From Nodosilinea sp. E11 (GTDB lineage Bacteria; Cyanobacteriota; Cyanobacteriia; Phormidesmidales; Phormidesmidaceae), in NCBI RefSeq assembly GCF_032813545.1, contig NZ_CP136520.1, positions 2,412,001-2,476,000 on the forward strand: DNA of 64,000 bases, read 5' to 3'. Below are positions 1 through 9,016 of this stretch, in pieces (position 1 is the first letter of the stretch; each line of letters starts with the position of its first letter). Both the position numbers and the translations under genes were made by a program. Under the pieces are notes generated by a model, which was not told where the DNA came from, did no database searches, and was given only the letters and a program-made list of their open reading frames with translations.

Positions 1-1505
1 CGAAACTTGATTAGAGGCGACTTGGCATTCACCAACTGCTGCCACTCGGCCTCGGTGACGGGCTGGTCGCCGATCGCCAGGTCGTACTGGTACTGCACCA
101 GGGTGTCGTAGGAAAAGTAGCCCTTCGATTTGTCGCTGCCGCCGAGGGATTTGCCCTTAGCCCGCAGCCGCACCTTGGCCCGCTGGCGACCCTTGGGCGT
201 CCACCAGGCGGGGACGATCACTTTGTAGCCCGCATCTTCTAGCACCCAGGCCGATTCTTTGAGAAAGGTGAAGGCGGTGTCGAGACTGAGGTAGATCCCC
301 ACAGGCTCGTCTGTTTCTAACCCGCGCCACAGGTCGGGGTAAATGCGGGCAGCGTAGCCCAGGTTCATTAATAAGTGCTGCTCAAAGTCATCCCCCATCT
401 GGGCTTTTACCTGGGCCTGCTGCTTGGGACGCATGCGCCAGTAGTCATCCAACGAGACTCTGAGGGAAGGGTCGTGCTTGGGAGCGATTTGAAAGAGAAG
501 CTGCCAAGGATCTTCTGGCTTGGATGGGTCTTGCAGGTGAAAGTAGAGAAAAAAGGTTTGATCGGTTTGGGTGCGGGCAATGCGATCGCGCCATCCCTGC
601 CACTGCTGATAGCGCTCCAGATCTGCCGCCGATTTGCCAGGAGCATTGCCCTGTAAGCAATCCTGAATTAGCGTATTCTCAACGGTTTTGAGATAGCTCT
701 GGGGCATCGCCGTACCCCGCACCAAATCATCGACAAAGCATTCTGAAAAGTGGCGGAGTAGGGTGGTGCGATCGTAAAAGGTGGATGTTTTGGGAACCTC
801 CTCAAACCCGGCGACGCAGAGCAGGGGCATGTAGTCGATGTAGGTTTGGATGTGCTCGTGGTAGCGATCGCCAATAATCTCCCACCCCGGATAAATCTCA
901 AACCCTGACTCCGGTTTGGATGATTGCTTCTGGGCCGTTGTCTTCGTCCCTGCGGCCTTGCGGCCCTTGGATGCCTTCGCCGCCGCAACCTGCCGATACT
1001 TCAGCGCCGGAATGTACTGATCGCGCAGAATCACCTGCTTAAACGCCTGGGTATAGTGGTACCAAAACAGCAGATCGGCCCCCAGTTGCACCTCCGCCAG
1101 GTTGTAGACAGCGAGAAAGTGCAGATTATTCAGCAGGCTGATTACGTCAGGTAGAACGGGGAGCTGGTAGCAATCGACCTGCCAGTACTGCCAGTCAAAG
1201 CGGTCTGGGGTGTCTACTTCTAAGTAGCGCAATAGATCCAAAGAAGGCAGCGGTTGACCTTCCATCGTGGGCAGCAGAAAAGTGCGGGGAGTGATGAAAG
1301 TGTCTAGGGGGCGGCGATCGGGCGACTTTAGCCCTAGCTCATCGGTGAGTAAGGGCACTAGGTCGGGTTCGGGCAGGTGAAAGGGATGGGCCTGAGACGC
1401 CAACTTGCGACGGCTCTTTTGCTCGGTTTCGACCCACAGGCAAAAAGCCCCCGTCTGCACAAAGGCGGCAGGCTGAGGTATCCAAGTGCCGTGAAGAATT
1501 TGCAT
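1..1505 (-). CDS. SNF2-family DNA/RNA helicase, N-terminal part (runs off window)
   Basis: An open frame on the minus strand runs from the ATG at 1503-1505 to the first base of the window without a stop, giving about 501 residues. The N-terminus (MQILHGTWIPQPAAFVQTGA) and the last visible stretch (QPVTEAEWQQLV, then AKSPLIKF) resemble the N-terminal region and the SNF2-helicase-associated domain of cyanobacterial HepA/SNF2-type ATPases. The helicase motor itself (Walker A, DEAH box) would lie outside the window. A Lys/Ala-rich insert (KASKGRKAAGTKTTAQKQ) is visible around residue 180. I infer a chromatin- or RNA-polymerase-associated ATPase role from the family only. The helicase label is inferred, because none of the motor motifs can be seen here. 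Confidence 0.75.
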   Translation of the reverse strand, partial: MQILHGTWIPQPAAFVQTGAFCLWVETEQKSRRKLASQAHPFHLPEPDLVPLLTDELGLKSPDRRPLDTFITPRTFLLPTMEGQPLPSLDLLRYLEVDTPDRFDWQYWQVDCYQLPVLPDVISLLNNLHFLAVYNLAEVQLGADLLFWYHYTQAFKQVILRDQYIPALKYRQVAAAKASKGRKAAGTKTTAQKQSSKPESGFEIYPGWEIIGDRYHEHIQTYIDYMPLLCVAGFEEVPKTSTFYDRTTLLRHFSECFVDDLVRGTAMPQSYLKTVENTLIQDCLQGNAPGKSAADLERYQQWQGWRDRIARTQTDQTFFLYFHLQDPSKPEDPWQLLFQIAPKHDPSLRVSLDDYWRMRPKQQAQVKAQMGDDFEQHLLMNLGYAARIYPDLWRGLETDEPVGIYLSLDTAFTFLKESAWVLEDAGYKVIVPAWWTPKGRQRAKVRLRAKGKSLGGSDKSKGYFSYDTLVQYQYDLAIGDQPVTEAEWQQLVNAKSPLIKF

Positions 1506-1734
1506 TATTCCATCCCGACAGTAGTGCAAACCGCCCAGGCAGCGCTGTTTTAGCTCAAGCCCTCTACATCAGTCAGCATAGCAAGTGCTTACTTTGTACC
1601 ATGAGAGCTTGAGACTTGTGGAGTGCCGCGATCGCCCGACTTCGCCTGACAATCGGCAGAACTCAACCACAGTGGGGAGAAGACCAGCGCTGACACTCAA
1701 CTATGATCTAAGCACCGATGCTAGGGATAGGTTT

Positions 1735-2274
1735 ATGTTTGCTCTCTTCAATCGCTTCAAGCTTTTTTGTTGGGCGCTTTGCCTAAGTGGCCTCGTGCTT
1801 CTAGCTAGCCCTGCCACCGCCACCGCCCTCACCACCCAGGCCGAGCTAATCGACAACAGCGGCAATGCCATTGGCACTGTGCAGGTCGAGCAAGGGCACA
1901 AAGGCGTATTGATCAACCTTCAGGCCAGAGACTTGCCCCCCGGCTACCACGGCATGCACTTCCACGCCGTAGGCGATTGTTCAGATTTGGCTGCTTTCAA
2001 ATCGGCGGGCGGCCACGTAAACCCCTTTGACCAGCCCCACGGGTTTCGCAACCCCGATGGCCCCCACGAAGGCAATTTGCCCAACTTGGTCGTTGCCGCC
2101 GACGGCACCGTGGACGTTGAGCTGTACAGCGATCTGGTGGAGCTAGACTTTGGACCAGCCAAGCTGCTAGATGACGATGGCACGGCGCTGATTGTCCATA
2201 CCGACAAAGACGATCACTATTCGCAACCAATTGGCGGTTCTGGCGGGCGAATTGCCTGTGCGGTGATCCGGTAG
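1735..2274 (+). CDS. sodC: Cu/Zn superoxide dismutase, exported
   Basis: This 179-residue protein should disproportionate superoxide to peroxide and oxygen in the periplasm. A signal peptide covers about residues 1-30 (hydrophobic CLSGLVLLAS, then an Ala-rich cleavage site). Copper ligands are H75, H77 (HFH) and H155 (IVHTDKDDH), with bridging H94 (GGHVNP). Zinc ligands are H102 and H111, and the disulfide pair is C82-C175, in the GGRIACAVI signature. The usual fourth zinc ligand, Asp in HxGDLPN, is Asn114 here (HEGNLPN). An upstream in-frame start at 1585 adds 50 residues unlike the family; the ATG at 1735 sits directly before the signal peptide and has GGGATAGG upstream. The gene converges on yihY with a 36-bp gap. 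Confidence 0.93.
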   Translation: MFALFNRFKLFCWALCLSGLVLLASPATATALTTQAELIDNSGNAIGTVQVEQGHKGVLINLQARDLPPGYHGMHFHAVGDCSDLAAFKSAGGHVNPFDQPHGFRNPDGPHEGNLPNLVVAADGTVDVELYSDLVELDFGPAKLLDDDGTALIVHTDKDDHYSQPIGGSGGRIACAVIR

Positions 2275-2310
2275 GCCTGAGCGCAGATGGCCTGACTAGC
2301 GGCAACAGCA

Positions 2311-3210
2311 TTAACGCTCGGGCCTGTCCTCAGTGGTTGACACGGCAAAATCGGAGGGGACGATCGGTAGGCCGTAACGCCGCGCGTAAACCTTCGTAAA
2401 GACAGCCCCCGAAAATAGAATAATTGCTGCGTAGAAAATCCAGGTGATGATCACTAGAAACGAGCCAGCCACGCCATAGCCCGAGCCGATATCGACCCAA
2501 TCTAAGAAGATGCCAAAGAGCCACTGGCCCACCATAAACAATCCGGCGGTGAGTATGGCCCCAATCAAGGTGTCTTGCCAGTGAATATCGGCATCGGGCA
2601 AAACAGTGTAGATAGCCGCAAAAACCGCCGTAATCGCTCCAAACGAGACCACCCAGCTCAAAATTTGCCACAGATAGCCCATAGCCGGTAGCCATTCGTT
2701 GAGATTGGTAACCGCAACAGCCAGCAGGGTGTTAGCCACCGACGATACCAGCAGCAAAAATGCGATCGCAAGAATCATCGCCGCCGATAGCAAGCGCTTC
2801 CGCAAAAAGTGAAACATGTGACGACCGGGTTCTGGTTTGACATCCCAAATACGGTCTAGAGAATTTTGAATGCCTGCAAACACACTGGATGCGCCAAATA
2901 GAAAGAAGCCCAGGTTAAGAATGAGCTGAAGCGGGCCTTCGCTAGCTTGATCGCGGAGATTAGTAATCGCGGCCGCCATCAGATTAGCAGCATCATCGCC
3001 TAATAAATCATCCAGTTGAGACACAATTTGCTCTCTGGCTGTTGTTTCTCCAAAAAATACGCCCATGATCATGATCACCAAGATCATCAGAGGCGCTAAC
3101 GAAAAAACGGTTGAATAGGCGAGGGCCGAGGCCAGCAGTGAAACTTCCTGTTCTTGCCATTCAGCGATAGTTTCTTTGATCAGTCGACGCGCTTTTCTCA
3201 GACTGGTCAT
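2311..3210 (-). CDS. YihY/virulence factor BrkB family membrane protein
   Basis: This 299-residue polytopic inner-membrane protein has about six hydrophobic segments. The N-terminus (LRKARRLIKETIAEW, then LLASALAYSTVFSLAPL) matches the YihY/BrkB family, as does the central conserved region with SSVFAGIQNSLDRIWDV. The family was once called RNase BN in error and its true role is unsettled; an envelope or transport function is usual speculation. The start ATG at 3208-3210 is followed directly by family sequence. The gene is convergent with sodC. Nothing is odd in its length. Confidence 0.9.
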   Translation of the reverse strand: MTSLRKARRLIKETIAEWQEQEVSLLASALAYSTVFSLAPLMILVIMIMGVFFGETTAREQIVSQLDDLLGDDAANLMAAAITNLRDQASEGPLQLILNLGFFLFGASSVFAGIQNSLDRIWDVKPEPGRHMFHFLRKRLLSAAMILAIAFLLLVSSVANTLLAVAVTNLNEWLPAMGYLWQILSWVVSFGAITAVFAAIYTVLPDADIHWQDTLIGAILTAGLFMVGQWLFGIFLDWVDIGSGYGVAGSFLVIITWIFYAAIILFSGAVFTKVYARRYGLPIVPSDFAVSTTEDRPER

Positions 3211-3662
3211 TGAGTTTCATCCTGAACGATATAGCAGCTAAGTAAGCTAAAGACTGGCGGCACCAGAACTTGACTTACAAAACAATGTCTTGATTCTGAC
3301 CATAGATGGCGGTGCGAAATCATCTACCCCTGGGTCAATAAAAATTTCCTCGTAACAGCGAGGGAATGAGTAATTTCAGGCGACATTGCAGCAGTTGATT
3401 TAGTTAAGACACTTTGACAGGCGAAATTCTCTGGTAGGGGCATTGCATGCAATGCCCCTACCAGAGAATCTGTCTTAACCCAATCGACGTTTGCAGTAGC
3501 TAAAGCTGACTTTACCTCTTGAAAGCGAGCAGCCGCGTCAAACCTGAGTCAGTCGCCCTGATGTACCTAAGCAAATTTGTGGGGGCAAATGCCCTCGGCT
3601 TAAGCCCACCAGGCTCAAATAATTGCCTCAACAGGGGCAGCCTTGCGGGCTACCCCATTGCT
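3211..3662. other. Intergenic region between yihY and the ParM-like operon
   Basis: About 450 bases with no convincing gene on either strand. They lie between the start side of yihY and the end of the small ORF of the ParM-like operon. The only clear structure is the perfect 44-bp palindrome at 3426-3469. The stretch 3590-3665 is a weak GC-rich imperfect hairpin that could end transcripts from the ParM-like operon, but it has no T-run. Confidence 0.5.
3426..3469. repeat. Perfect 44-bp palindromic repeat
   Basis: The sequence reads identically on both strands from 3426 to 3469, centred on GCATGC at 3445-3450. The half-site has the form ATTCTCTGGTAGGGGCATT. It has no loop and no T-run, so it looks like a dispersed palindromic element rather than a terminator. 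Related shorter elements (GTAGGGGCGCA hairpin, GGACATTGC hairpin) occur at 28004-28040 and 32160-32179. Confidence 0.85.
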
Positions 3663-3782
3663 TTAGCCCTCTGCTGACGAAATGCGGCGGGTCATAACGC
3701 TGATGTATTCGCCGTTGCGCCCGGTGGGCACGGGGTCGATCCAAGCGATGCGATCGCAGTAGTGCAGCACGCTAAAAGTCAT
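3663..3782 (-). CDS. 39-aa protein of unknown function, end of ParM-like operon
   Basis: The ATG at 3780-3782 lies inside the last codons of the upstream ribbon-helix-helix gene (11-bp overlap), which suggests translational coupling. The product, MTFSVLHYCDRIAWIDPVPT followed by a 19-residue tail with GRNGEYISV, ends at TAA 3663-3665. Its composition (Trp, Tyr, Asp-Pro, Gly-Arg-Asn-Gly) looks like real protein, and the frame contains a HIP1-like GCGATCGCA. I do not recognise a family. It could be a small third component of the segregation-like operon, or the C-terminal remnant of a larger decayed protein. Confidence 0.5.
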   Translation of the reverse strand: MTFSVLHYCDRIAWIDPVPTGRNGEYISVMTRRISSAEG

Positions 3783-4233
3783 CAATTAAACCGCTCAGCC
3801 GAGACAGCACCGGATCTTCAGGCACATCCTCTTCAAACGCCTCTACATAGGGCACCTCATCTGAGACGGGCTGGGGAGACGTCAGGACGGCAGCACCCGA
3901 GCCAGTCAGGTGCACTACCTGGAGAGACAATTGCGCCAACTGGGCTTCTAATCGCTCCAACCGATTTTTCTCTTGAGCAAAAAAACGCTGCTCTACACTG
4001 AGCAACTGAGCCTCAAGGCTTTCGATCCGTTTGTCTGTAGACAATAGCGGTTGATCAGGACAAGACTGATTACTCAGTAAAAGCTGGTGCAGCGCTTCTT
4101 TGCAAAGACTGCTAAAACTTAAGCCCGGCTGCCTAGCCAGCTCAGCTTTAACAGCGGCCAACAAATTTTGATCTAGCTCATTGCGGCGAAAAAGAACCGG
4201 CTTTCTTGTCTGGCGTAACCACTTCAATACCAT
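3772..4233 (-). CDS. Putative ParR-like ribbon-helix-helix DNA-binding protein
   Basis: This 153-residue protein lies downstream of the ParM-like gene and on the same strand. Residues about 15-60 (VLFRRNELDQNLLAAVKAEL, then SFSSLCKEALHQLL) have the strand-helix-helix pattern of ribbon-helix-helix DNA-binding proteins. Residues 70-115 are a heptad-like coiled coil (ESLEAQLLSVEQRFF, RLERLEAQLAQL). The tail is acidic (EAFEEDVPEDP). This arrangement fits ParR, which binds a centromere and nucleates ParM filaments. The first in-frame ATG is at 4231-4233; a TTG at 4272 would add 13 unlikely residues. Function is inferred from position and fold only. Confidence 0.65.
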   Translation of the reverse strand: MVLKWLRQTRKPVLFRRNELDQNLLAAVKAELARQPGLSFSSLCKEALHQLLLSNQSCPDQPLLSTDKRIESLEAQLLSVEQRFFAQEKNRLERLEAQLAQLSLQVVHLTGSGAAVLTSPQPVSDEVPYVEAFEEDVPEDPVLSRLSGLIDDF

Positions 4234-4385
4234 TATTCTCGTCCCGAAACCATGATGCCGCCCACTTGTCAAAAACTCTTCCCAACCGATACCCCATTCG
4301 CCGCCCTAAAACAATCGTTTTAGTGACCAGCATCAACCTTCGGTCAGGAAGAGATTAGGCATGGCTACCGCCCAAACAGAAGCTC

Positions 4386-5516
4386 CTAAGCGGTCGTACG
4401 GGCCGCGCGGGCCGACGCCATCTGGGCTTCTCCATAAATATACTGCCCCAGGGCATTAGCCTGGCGGCAGGGCGTAGCGAGGTGGGCATTGATCTTGGCC
4501 TCTCTTAGCAGGCGCTGAATATCTTCCCAAAAGAATTCACCGCCACCCCCTGTAAGAATGACATCGGTAACGCGCTCTGGCAGCCAAGCCAGCAGGCGGT
4601 TACACATCTCCCGCGAGAAGGTCTCCTTGAGGTTGGGCAAAATGTCGTCTAAGTTAGTGGGTCGATTGGCTCCCCGAGGACGGTAGAACCGTTGACCCTG
4701 AGGCTGGTTTACAGCGGCGATTAACGCTAGAGACTGGCTGTCGGCTCCCTCAATCTGAGCCGCCACCTGCTCATAAAACTGGCTCATAGCAAAGGCTTCG
4801 CTTCTAGACACCCCACGGGCAAATCTGAAGTTGTCGACCATGATGCAATCGGTGGTCTGATGCCCAATATCCACGATCGCAACCGGCAGCTTGGTAAAGT
4901 CAACGTCAACCGCTTTATTGTCTTGCACCTCATTCCAGAGAATGCTGCCATACCCTTCGGGCATTACCCAAACCTTGCCGATCTGAATGGTGATCGGTTC
5001 ACCGCGATAGCTCATCACGTGCGGCCCCAGCAGCAGGCTCATCAGCTGCTCTTTCTCGCGCTCAAACTGATCCTGGGAGTGATAGGGCAGGCCCAAAACC
5101 ACTGAAATCTCGTCTTTTAGCTGAAAGTAACCGACGCAGGCTAAGACCTTGACTAAAGCATCGTTAACCTTAGATTGGCCGACCCCCAAATTAGCACCAA
5201 AATCTTCGGCCAGCTGCCCCATGGCATAGCCACTGCCCTGGTAAACCATCCAAATATCCGACAGAGGATCCGTGGCGCGGGCTTCGAACGCGCCGCCCTG
5301 CACCTGTTCCATCGACAAATGCTTAACGTTAGCCGGAATGAAAACGACGCTGTTGGGATCGCGGCTGATGGAGGTTTTTGTAGAGGTTCGCCCCAGATCA
5401 ACACTGAGAATTGATTTGGACGACCCACTCCTTTCCGGAGAAGCTGCGGCATCGCTGGGGGGGGTCACCAGCGGTGTCTGGTTCATCGGTATGGAGGCAG
5501 CTTGTGACATGGTCAT
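4386..5516 (-). CDS. ParM/StbA-family actin-like ATPase
   Basis: This 376-residue protein has the actin-superfamily nucleotide pocket. Phosphate-1 loop is SVDLGRTSTK (Asp40, Lys47), phosphate-2 is VAIVDIGHQTTD (Asp216), and the adenosine motif is VILTGGGGEFF (Gly323-326). Residues 1-35 are a Ser/Pro-rich, probably disordered tail. ParM-type proteins form dynamic filaments that separate plasmids; here the gene lies in apparently chromosomal surroundings, 6 kb from groEL. The start ATG at 5514-5516 follows an AT-rich upstream region of about 350 bp that probably holds the promoter. The pair with the ribbon-helix-helix gene resembles a parMR operon. A cell-shape or chromosome role is also possible. 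Confidence 0.85.
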   Translation of the reverse strand: MTMSQAASIPMNQTPLVTPPSDAAASPERSGSSKSILSVDLGRTSTKTSISRDPNSVVFIPANVKHLSMEQVQGGAFEARATDPLSDIWMVYQGSGYAMGQLAEDFGANLGVGQSKVNDALVKVLACVGYFQLKDEISVVLGLPYHSQDQFEREKEQLMSLLLGPHVMSYRGEPITIQIGKVWVMPEGYGSILWNEVQDNKAVDVDFTKLPVAIVDIGHQTTDCIMVDNFRFARGVSRSEAFAMSQFYEQVAAQIEGADSQSLALIAAVNQPQGQRFYRPRGANRPTNLDDILPNLKETFSREMCNRLLAWLPERVTDVILTGGGGEFFWEDIQRLLREAKINAHLATPCRQANALGQYIYGEAQMASARAARTTA

Positions 5517-6100
5517 TGATTCTGGACCCTTTATCGAGTTTCACAACGGCCACCAATCCTACATCCCCGCAGCAAAGCCAGGTCAAAAATCTTTAAGAAC
5601 TTTGACAGAAATTGGGTTTCAGACTGGATGGTTAACTGTCCATGACTCTGAAATCGACAAAGTGTTCCAGAAAAAAAATTCTTTTAGAGACTGCACTTTG
5701 GCATTACTATACCAAGCGCTTAAATAGCATCACAGATAGTCTGTCCATCAGTATTTTCAATTATTTACAAGTCAAAAAAATTACAGAGATTTTCTATAAA
5801 AGCCTATAAGTTGTACATTCTAAGCCGATTTATTCAATTCCTACCGCCTTCTAAGTCGGTAGTTGCAATTAAACGTAGGATGGGGCAAAGGGCCATGCCC
5901 ATGCCCATCGCTCTGATGATGGGCACGCGATACTTCGCCCATCCTACGCAGGTTTTATAGTTCATTGAGCTTGCCTACTTACTGGGCAACAGAGTGAGCA
6001 AAGCTGATGATTCTGAGCTATAGCCTGTCTACCTCAATCGGTCATAGCTTCCATCCATCTGAGGCATGAGCCGGGTGGAGCAAGCGTAGTTTCTCACTAC
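5517..6100. other. AT-rich upstream region of the ParM-like operon
   Basis: The first 350 bases are clearly more AT-rich than the surroundings (about 5590-5870) and probably contain the promoter, and possibly a centromere, for the ParM-like operon. I see no clear iterons. The second half contains the long inverted repeat 5874-5948. The overlapping open frames here look like chance. Confidence 0.45.
5874..5948. repeat. Inverted repeat, MITE-like
   Basis: The outer arms are CGTAGGATGGGGCAAAG (from 5874) and CTTCGCCCATCCTACG (to 5948), complementary except for about one insertion/mismatch. The inner part carries a second nested pair (CATGCCCATC / GATGGGCACG). The whole 75-bp unit resembles the small mobile or palindromic elements common in cyanobacterial intergenic DNA. 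No transposase lies nearby. Confidence 0.7.
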
Positions 6101-6138
6101 AAAAGGACTCGACGGGTGGAATCCGTCGAGTCCTTTTT
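6101..6138. terminator. Bidirectional Rho-independent terminator after groEL
   Basis: A perfect 15-bp stem (AAAAGGACTCGACGG with CCGTCGAGTCCTTTT) and a 7-nt loop are followed by T-runs on both strands. It lies 43 bp past the groEL stop, so it most likely ends the groESL transcript. Confidence 0.92.
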
Positions 6139-6180
6139 ACTGACCTCAGGGCAGGCCGAATCTAGTCTGCCGTAGCCGGT

Positions 6181-7872
<1,692 letters not shown>

Positions 7873-7945
7873 CTAGTGGTTTGCCGAGCGGTGCATCGCT
7901 GGCGCGGATGCCCCTACGGGTTAATCTGCGATCGCCCTGGTCAAT

Positions 7946-7966
7946 GGTGGGCAGTCCCCACCCTAC
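7946..7966. repeat. GGTGGGCAGTCCCCACCCTAC short palindromic repeat
   Basis: This short inverted repeat (GGTGGG / CCCACC) lies in the groES-groEL spacer. Close relatives occur at 26084-26098 and 55821-55842, the latter in opposite orientation. It appears to be a dispersed element inserted within the operon. Confidence 0.6.
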
Positions 7967-7993
7967 GGGGTCTCGCCAAAATCCAAAATGAAC

Positions 7994-8305
7994 CTAGCCG
8001 AGGGCAGCCAGAATGTCGGACTCGCGTAGCAGCACGTAGTCATCGGTGCCGAGTTTGAGGTCGGTACCGGCGTACTTGGAGTAGAGCACCTTGTCGCCGA
8101 CGTTGACTTCTACGGCCTGGAACGAGCCGTTGTCGTCGCGCTTGCCGGGGCCAACCTGCACCACTTCACCCACCTGGGGCTTTTCTTTAGCGGTGTCGGG
8201 TAGCAAAATACCGCCAGCGGTTTTTTCTTCGGCTTCACTGACTTTGACCAAGATGCGATCGCCCAAAGGCTTCACAGTAGACACACTCAGGGTGACTGCG
8301 GCCAT
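7994..8305 (-). CDS. groES: Co-chaperonin GroES (HSP10)
   Basis: This 103-residue lid protein of the GroEL cage contains the family motifs [23 protein letters not shown] (mobile loop) and [17 protein letters not shown] strong GGAGGT ribosome site lies 5 bases before the ATG at 8303-8305. It is the first gene of the operon, 49 bp downstream of a perfect CIRCE operator. Confidence 0.98.
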   Translation of the reverse strand: MAAVTLSVSTVKPLGDRILVKVSEAEEKTAGGILLPDTAKEKPQVGEVVQVGPGKRDDNGSFQAVEVNVGDKVLYSKYAGTDLKLGTDDYVLLRESDILAALG

Positions 8306-8354
8306 AACGTACCTCCAAAGGTTGCGCGTTGAAAGAATGGATGGACAAGACGCG

Positions 8355-8381
8355 TTAGCACTCTCTCGTCCTGAGTGCTAA
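8355..8381 (-). promoter_or_regulatory. CIRCE operator (HrcA binding site)
   Basis: TTAGCACTC at 8355-8363 and GAGTGCTAA at 8373-8381 are separated by exactly 9 bases, a perfect match to the CIRCE consensus bound by the heat-shock repressor HrcA. It lies upstream of groES and would also cover the transcription start area. Confidence 0.97.
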
Positions 8382-8522
8382 TTTAGCCGCCCAAAAGTCT
8401 CTCAGACAATTCTGTAGCAGGTGTGGTTTGCCGAACTTTGGGCAGGAGGGTTGCCCTACTGGGTAAGGGGTGGGCTTAAGCCTAGGTGAGCCTAGGCAGG
8501 GCAAGGTGGGGGCAGGCGATCG

Positions 8523-8550
8523 CAAAAAAGGCCCAGCGTTAGCTAGGCCT
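8523..8550 (-). terminator. Rho-independent terminator downstream of the 42-aa gene
   Basis: Read on the minus strand, AGGCCTAGC pairs with GCTGGGCCT (9 bp, one G-U pair) around a TAAC loop, followed by six Ts. It lies about 125 bp past the end of the small ORF at 8675-8803 and upstream of the CIRCE, so it insulates the groESL promoter. Confidence 0.8.
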
Positions 8551-8674
8551 GGGGTTTGTCAGTTAGGGGTGAACCGAATTCAGCAGGAGTGCCTGGCATG
8601 GCTTAGAGGCCTGAATGGATAGCGTCTAACCGCCACGACAACACTCCAACGCACTAGGGGAAAAGCCTGGGTAG

Positions 8675-8803
8675 CTAGGCTTGAGGAGTCTCAGAGGGCA
8701 AGACTTCGTGGCTGGAACGCCCTAGCATATTGGCCCGACGCTGCTGCTGGTGCTGGCGATTGCGCGCTAGAAGCTGCCTGGCTTGTTCTTGAGTCGATAG
8801 CAT
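8675..8803 (-). CDS. 42-aa small basic protein, unknown function
   Basis: A GGAG ribosome site lies 8 bases before the ATG at 8801-8803. The 42-residue product is rich in Gln and Arg (EQARQLLARNRQHQQQRRAN) and probably helical, with an acidic, Pro-containing end. A clear terminator lies downstream on the same strand and an AT-rich stretch lies upstream, so this looks like a stand-alone transcription unit. I do not recognise a family. No signal peptide or membrane segment is seen. Confidence 0.6.
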   Translation of the reverse strand: MLSTQEQARQLLARNRQHQQQRRANMLGRSSHEVLPSETPQA

Positions 8804-9016
8804 GGTAAATCTCCAAAAATTCTGTATTCAAAGTTACTGAATATGATTTAAGAATATCTTTTCTTTTGGGGCTTTGGGTTAACGTTTCTCTGGGATGTGA
8901 CTAAACTTTGGAAATTTCAGCCCAAGGATAGACCGGGGGCTAGGCCTGGGCGATCGCCAGCCCGCACGAGACACCTGGTAGGATCGTGCCAACCCGGACT
9001 CTCCCCATGTGGCCCC

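Noticed and set aside
5272-5727. 151-aa plus-strand ORF over the ParM start
   Set aside because: It is the reverse-strand shadow of the actin gene and loses protein-like character where it leaves that gene.
8897-9016. N-terminal 40 residues of the 9-kb permease frame
   Set aside because: Pro/Arg-rich and unlike the family; the ATG at 9017 begins the conserved sequence.
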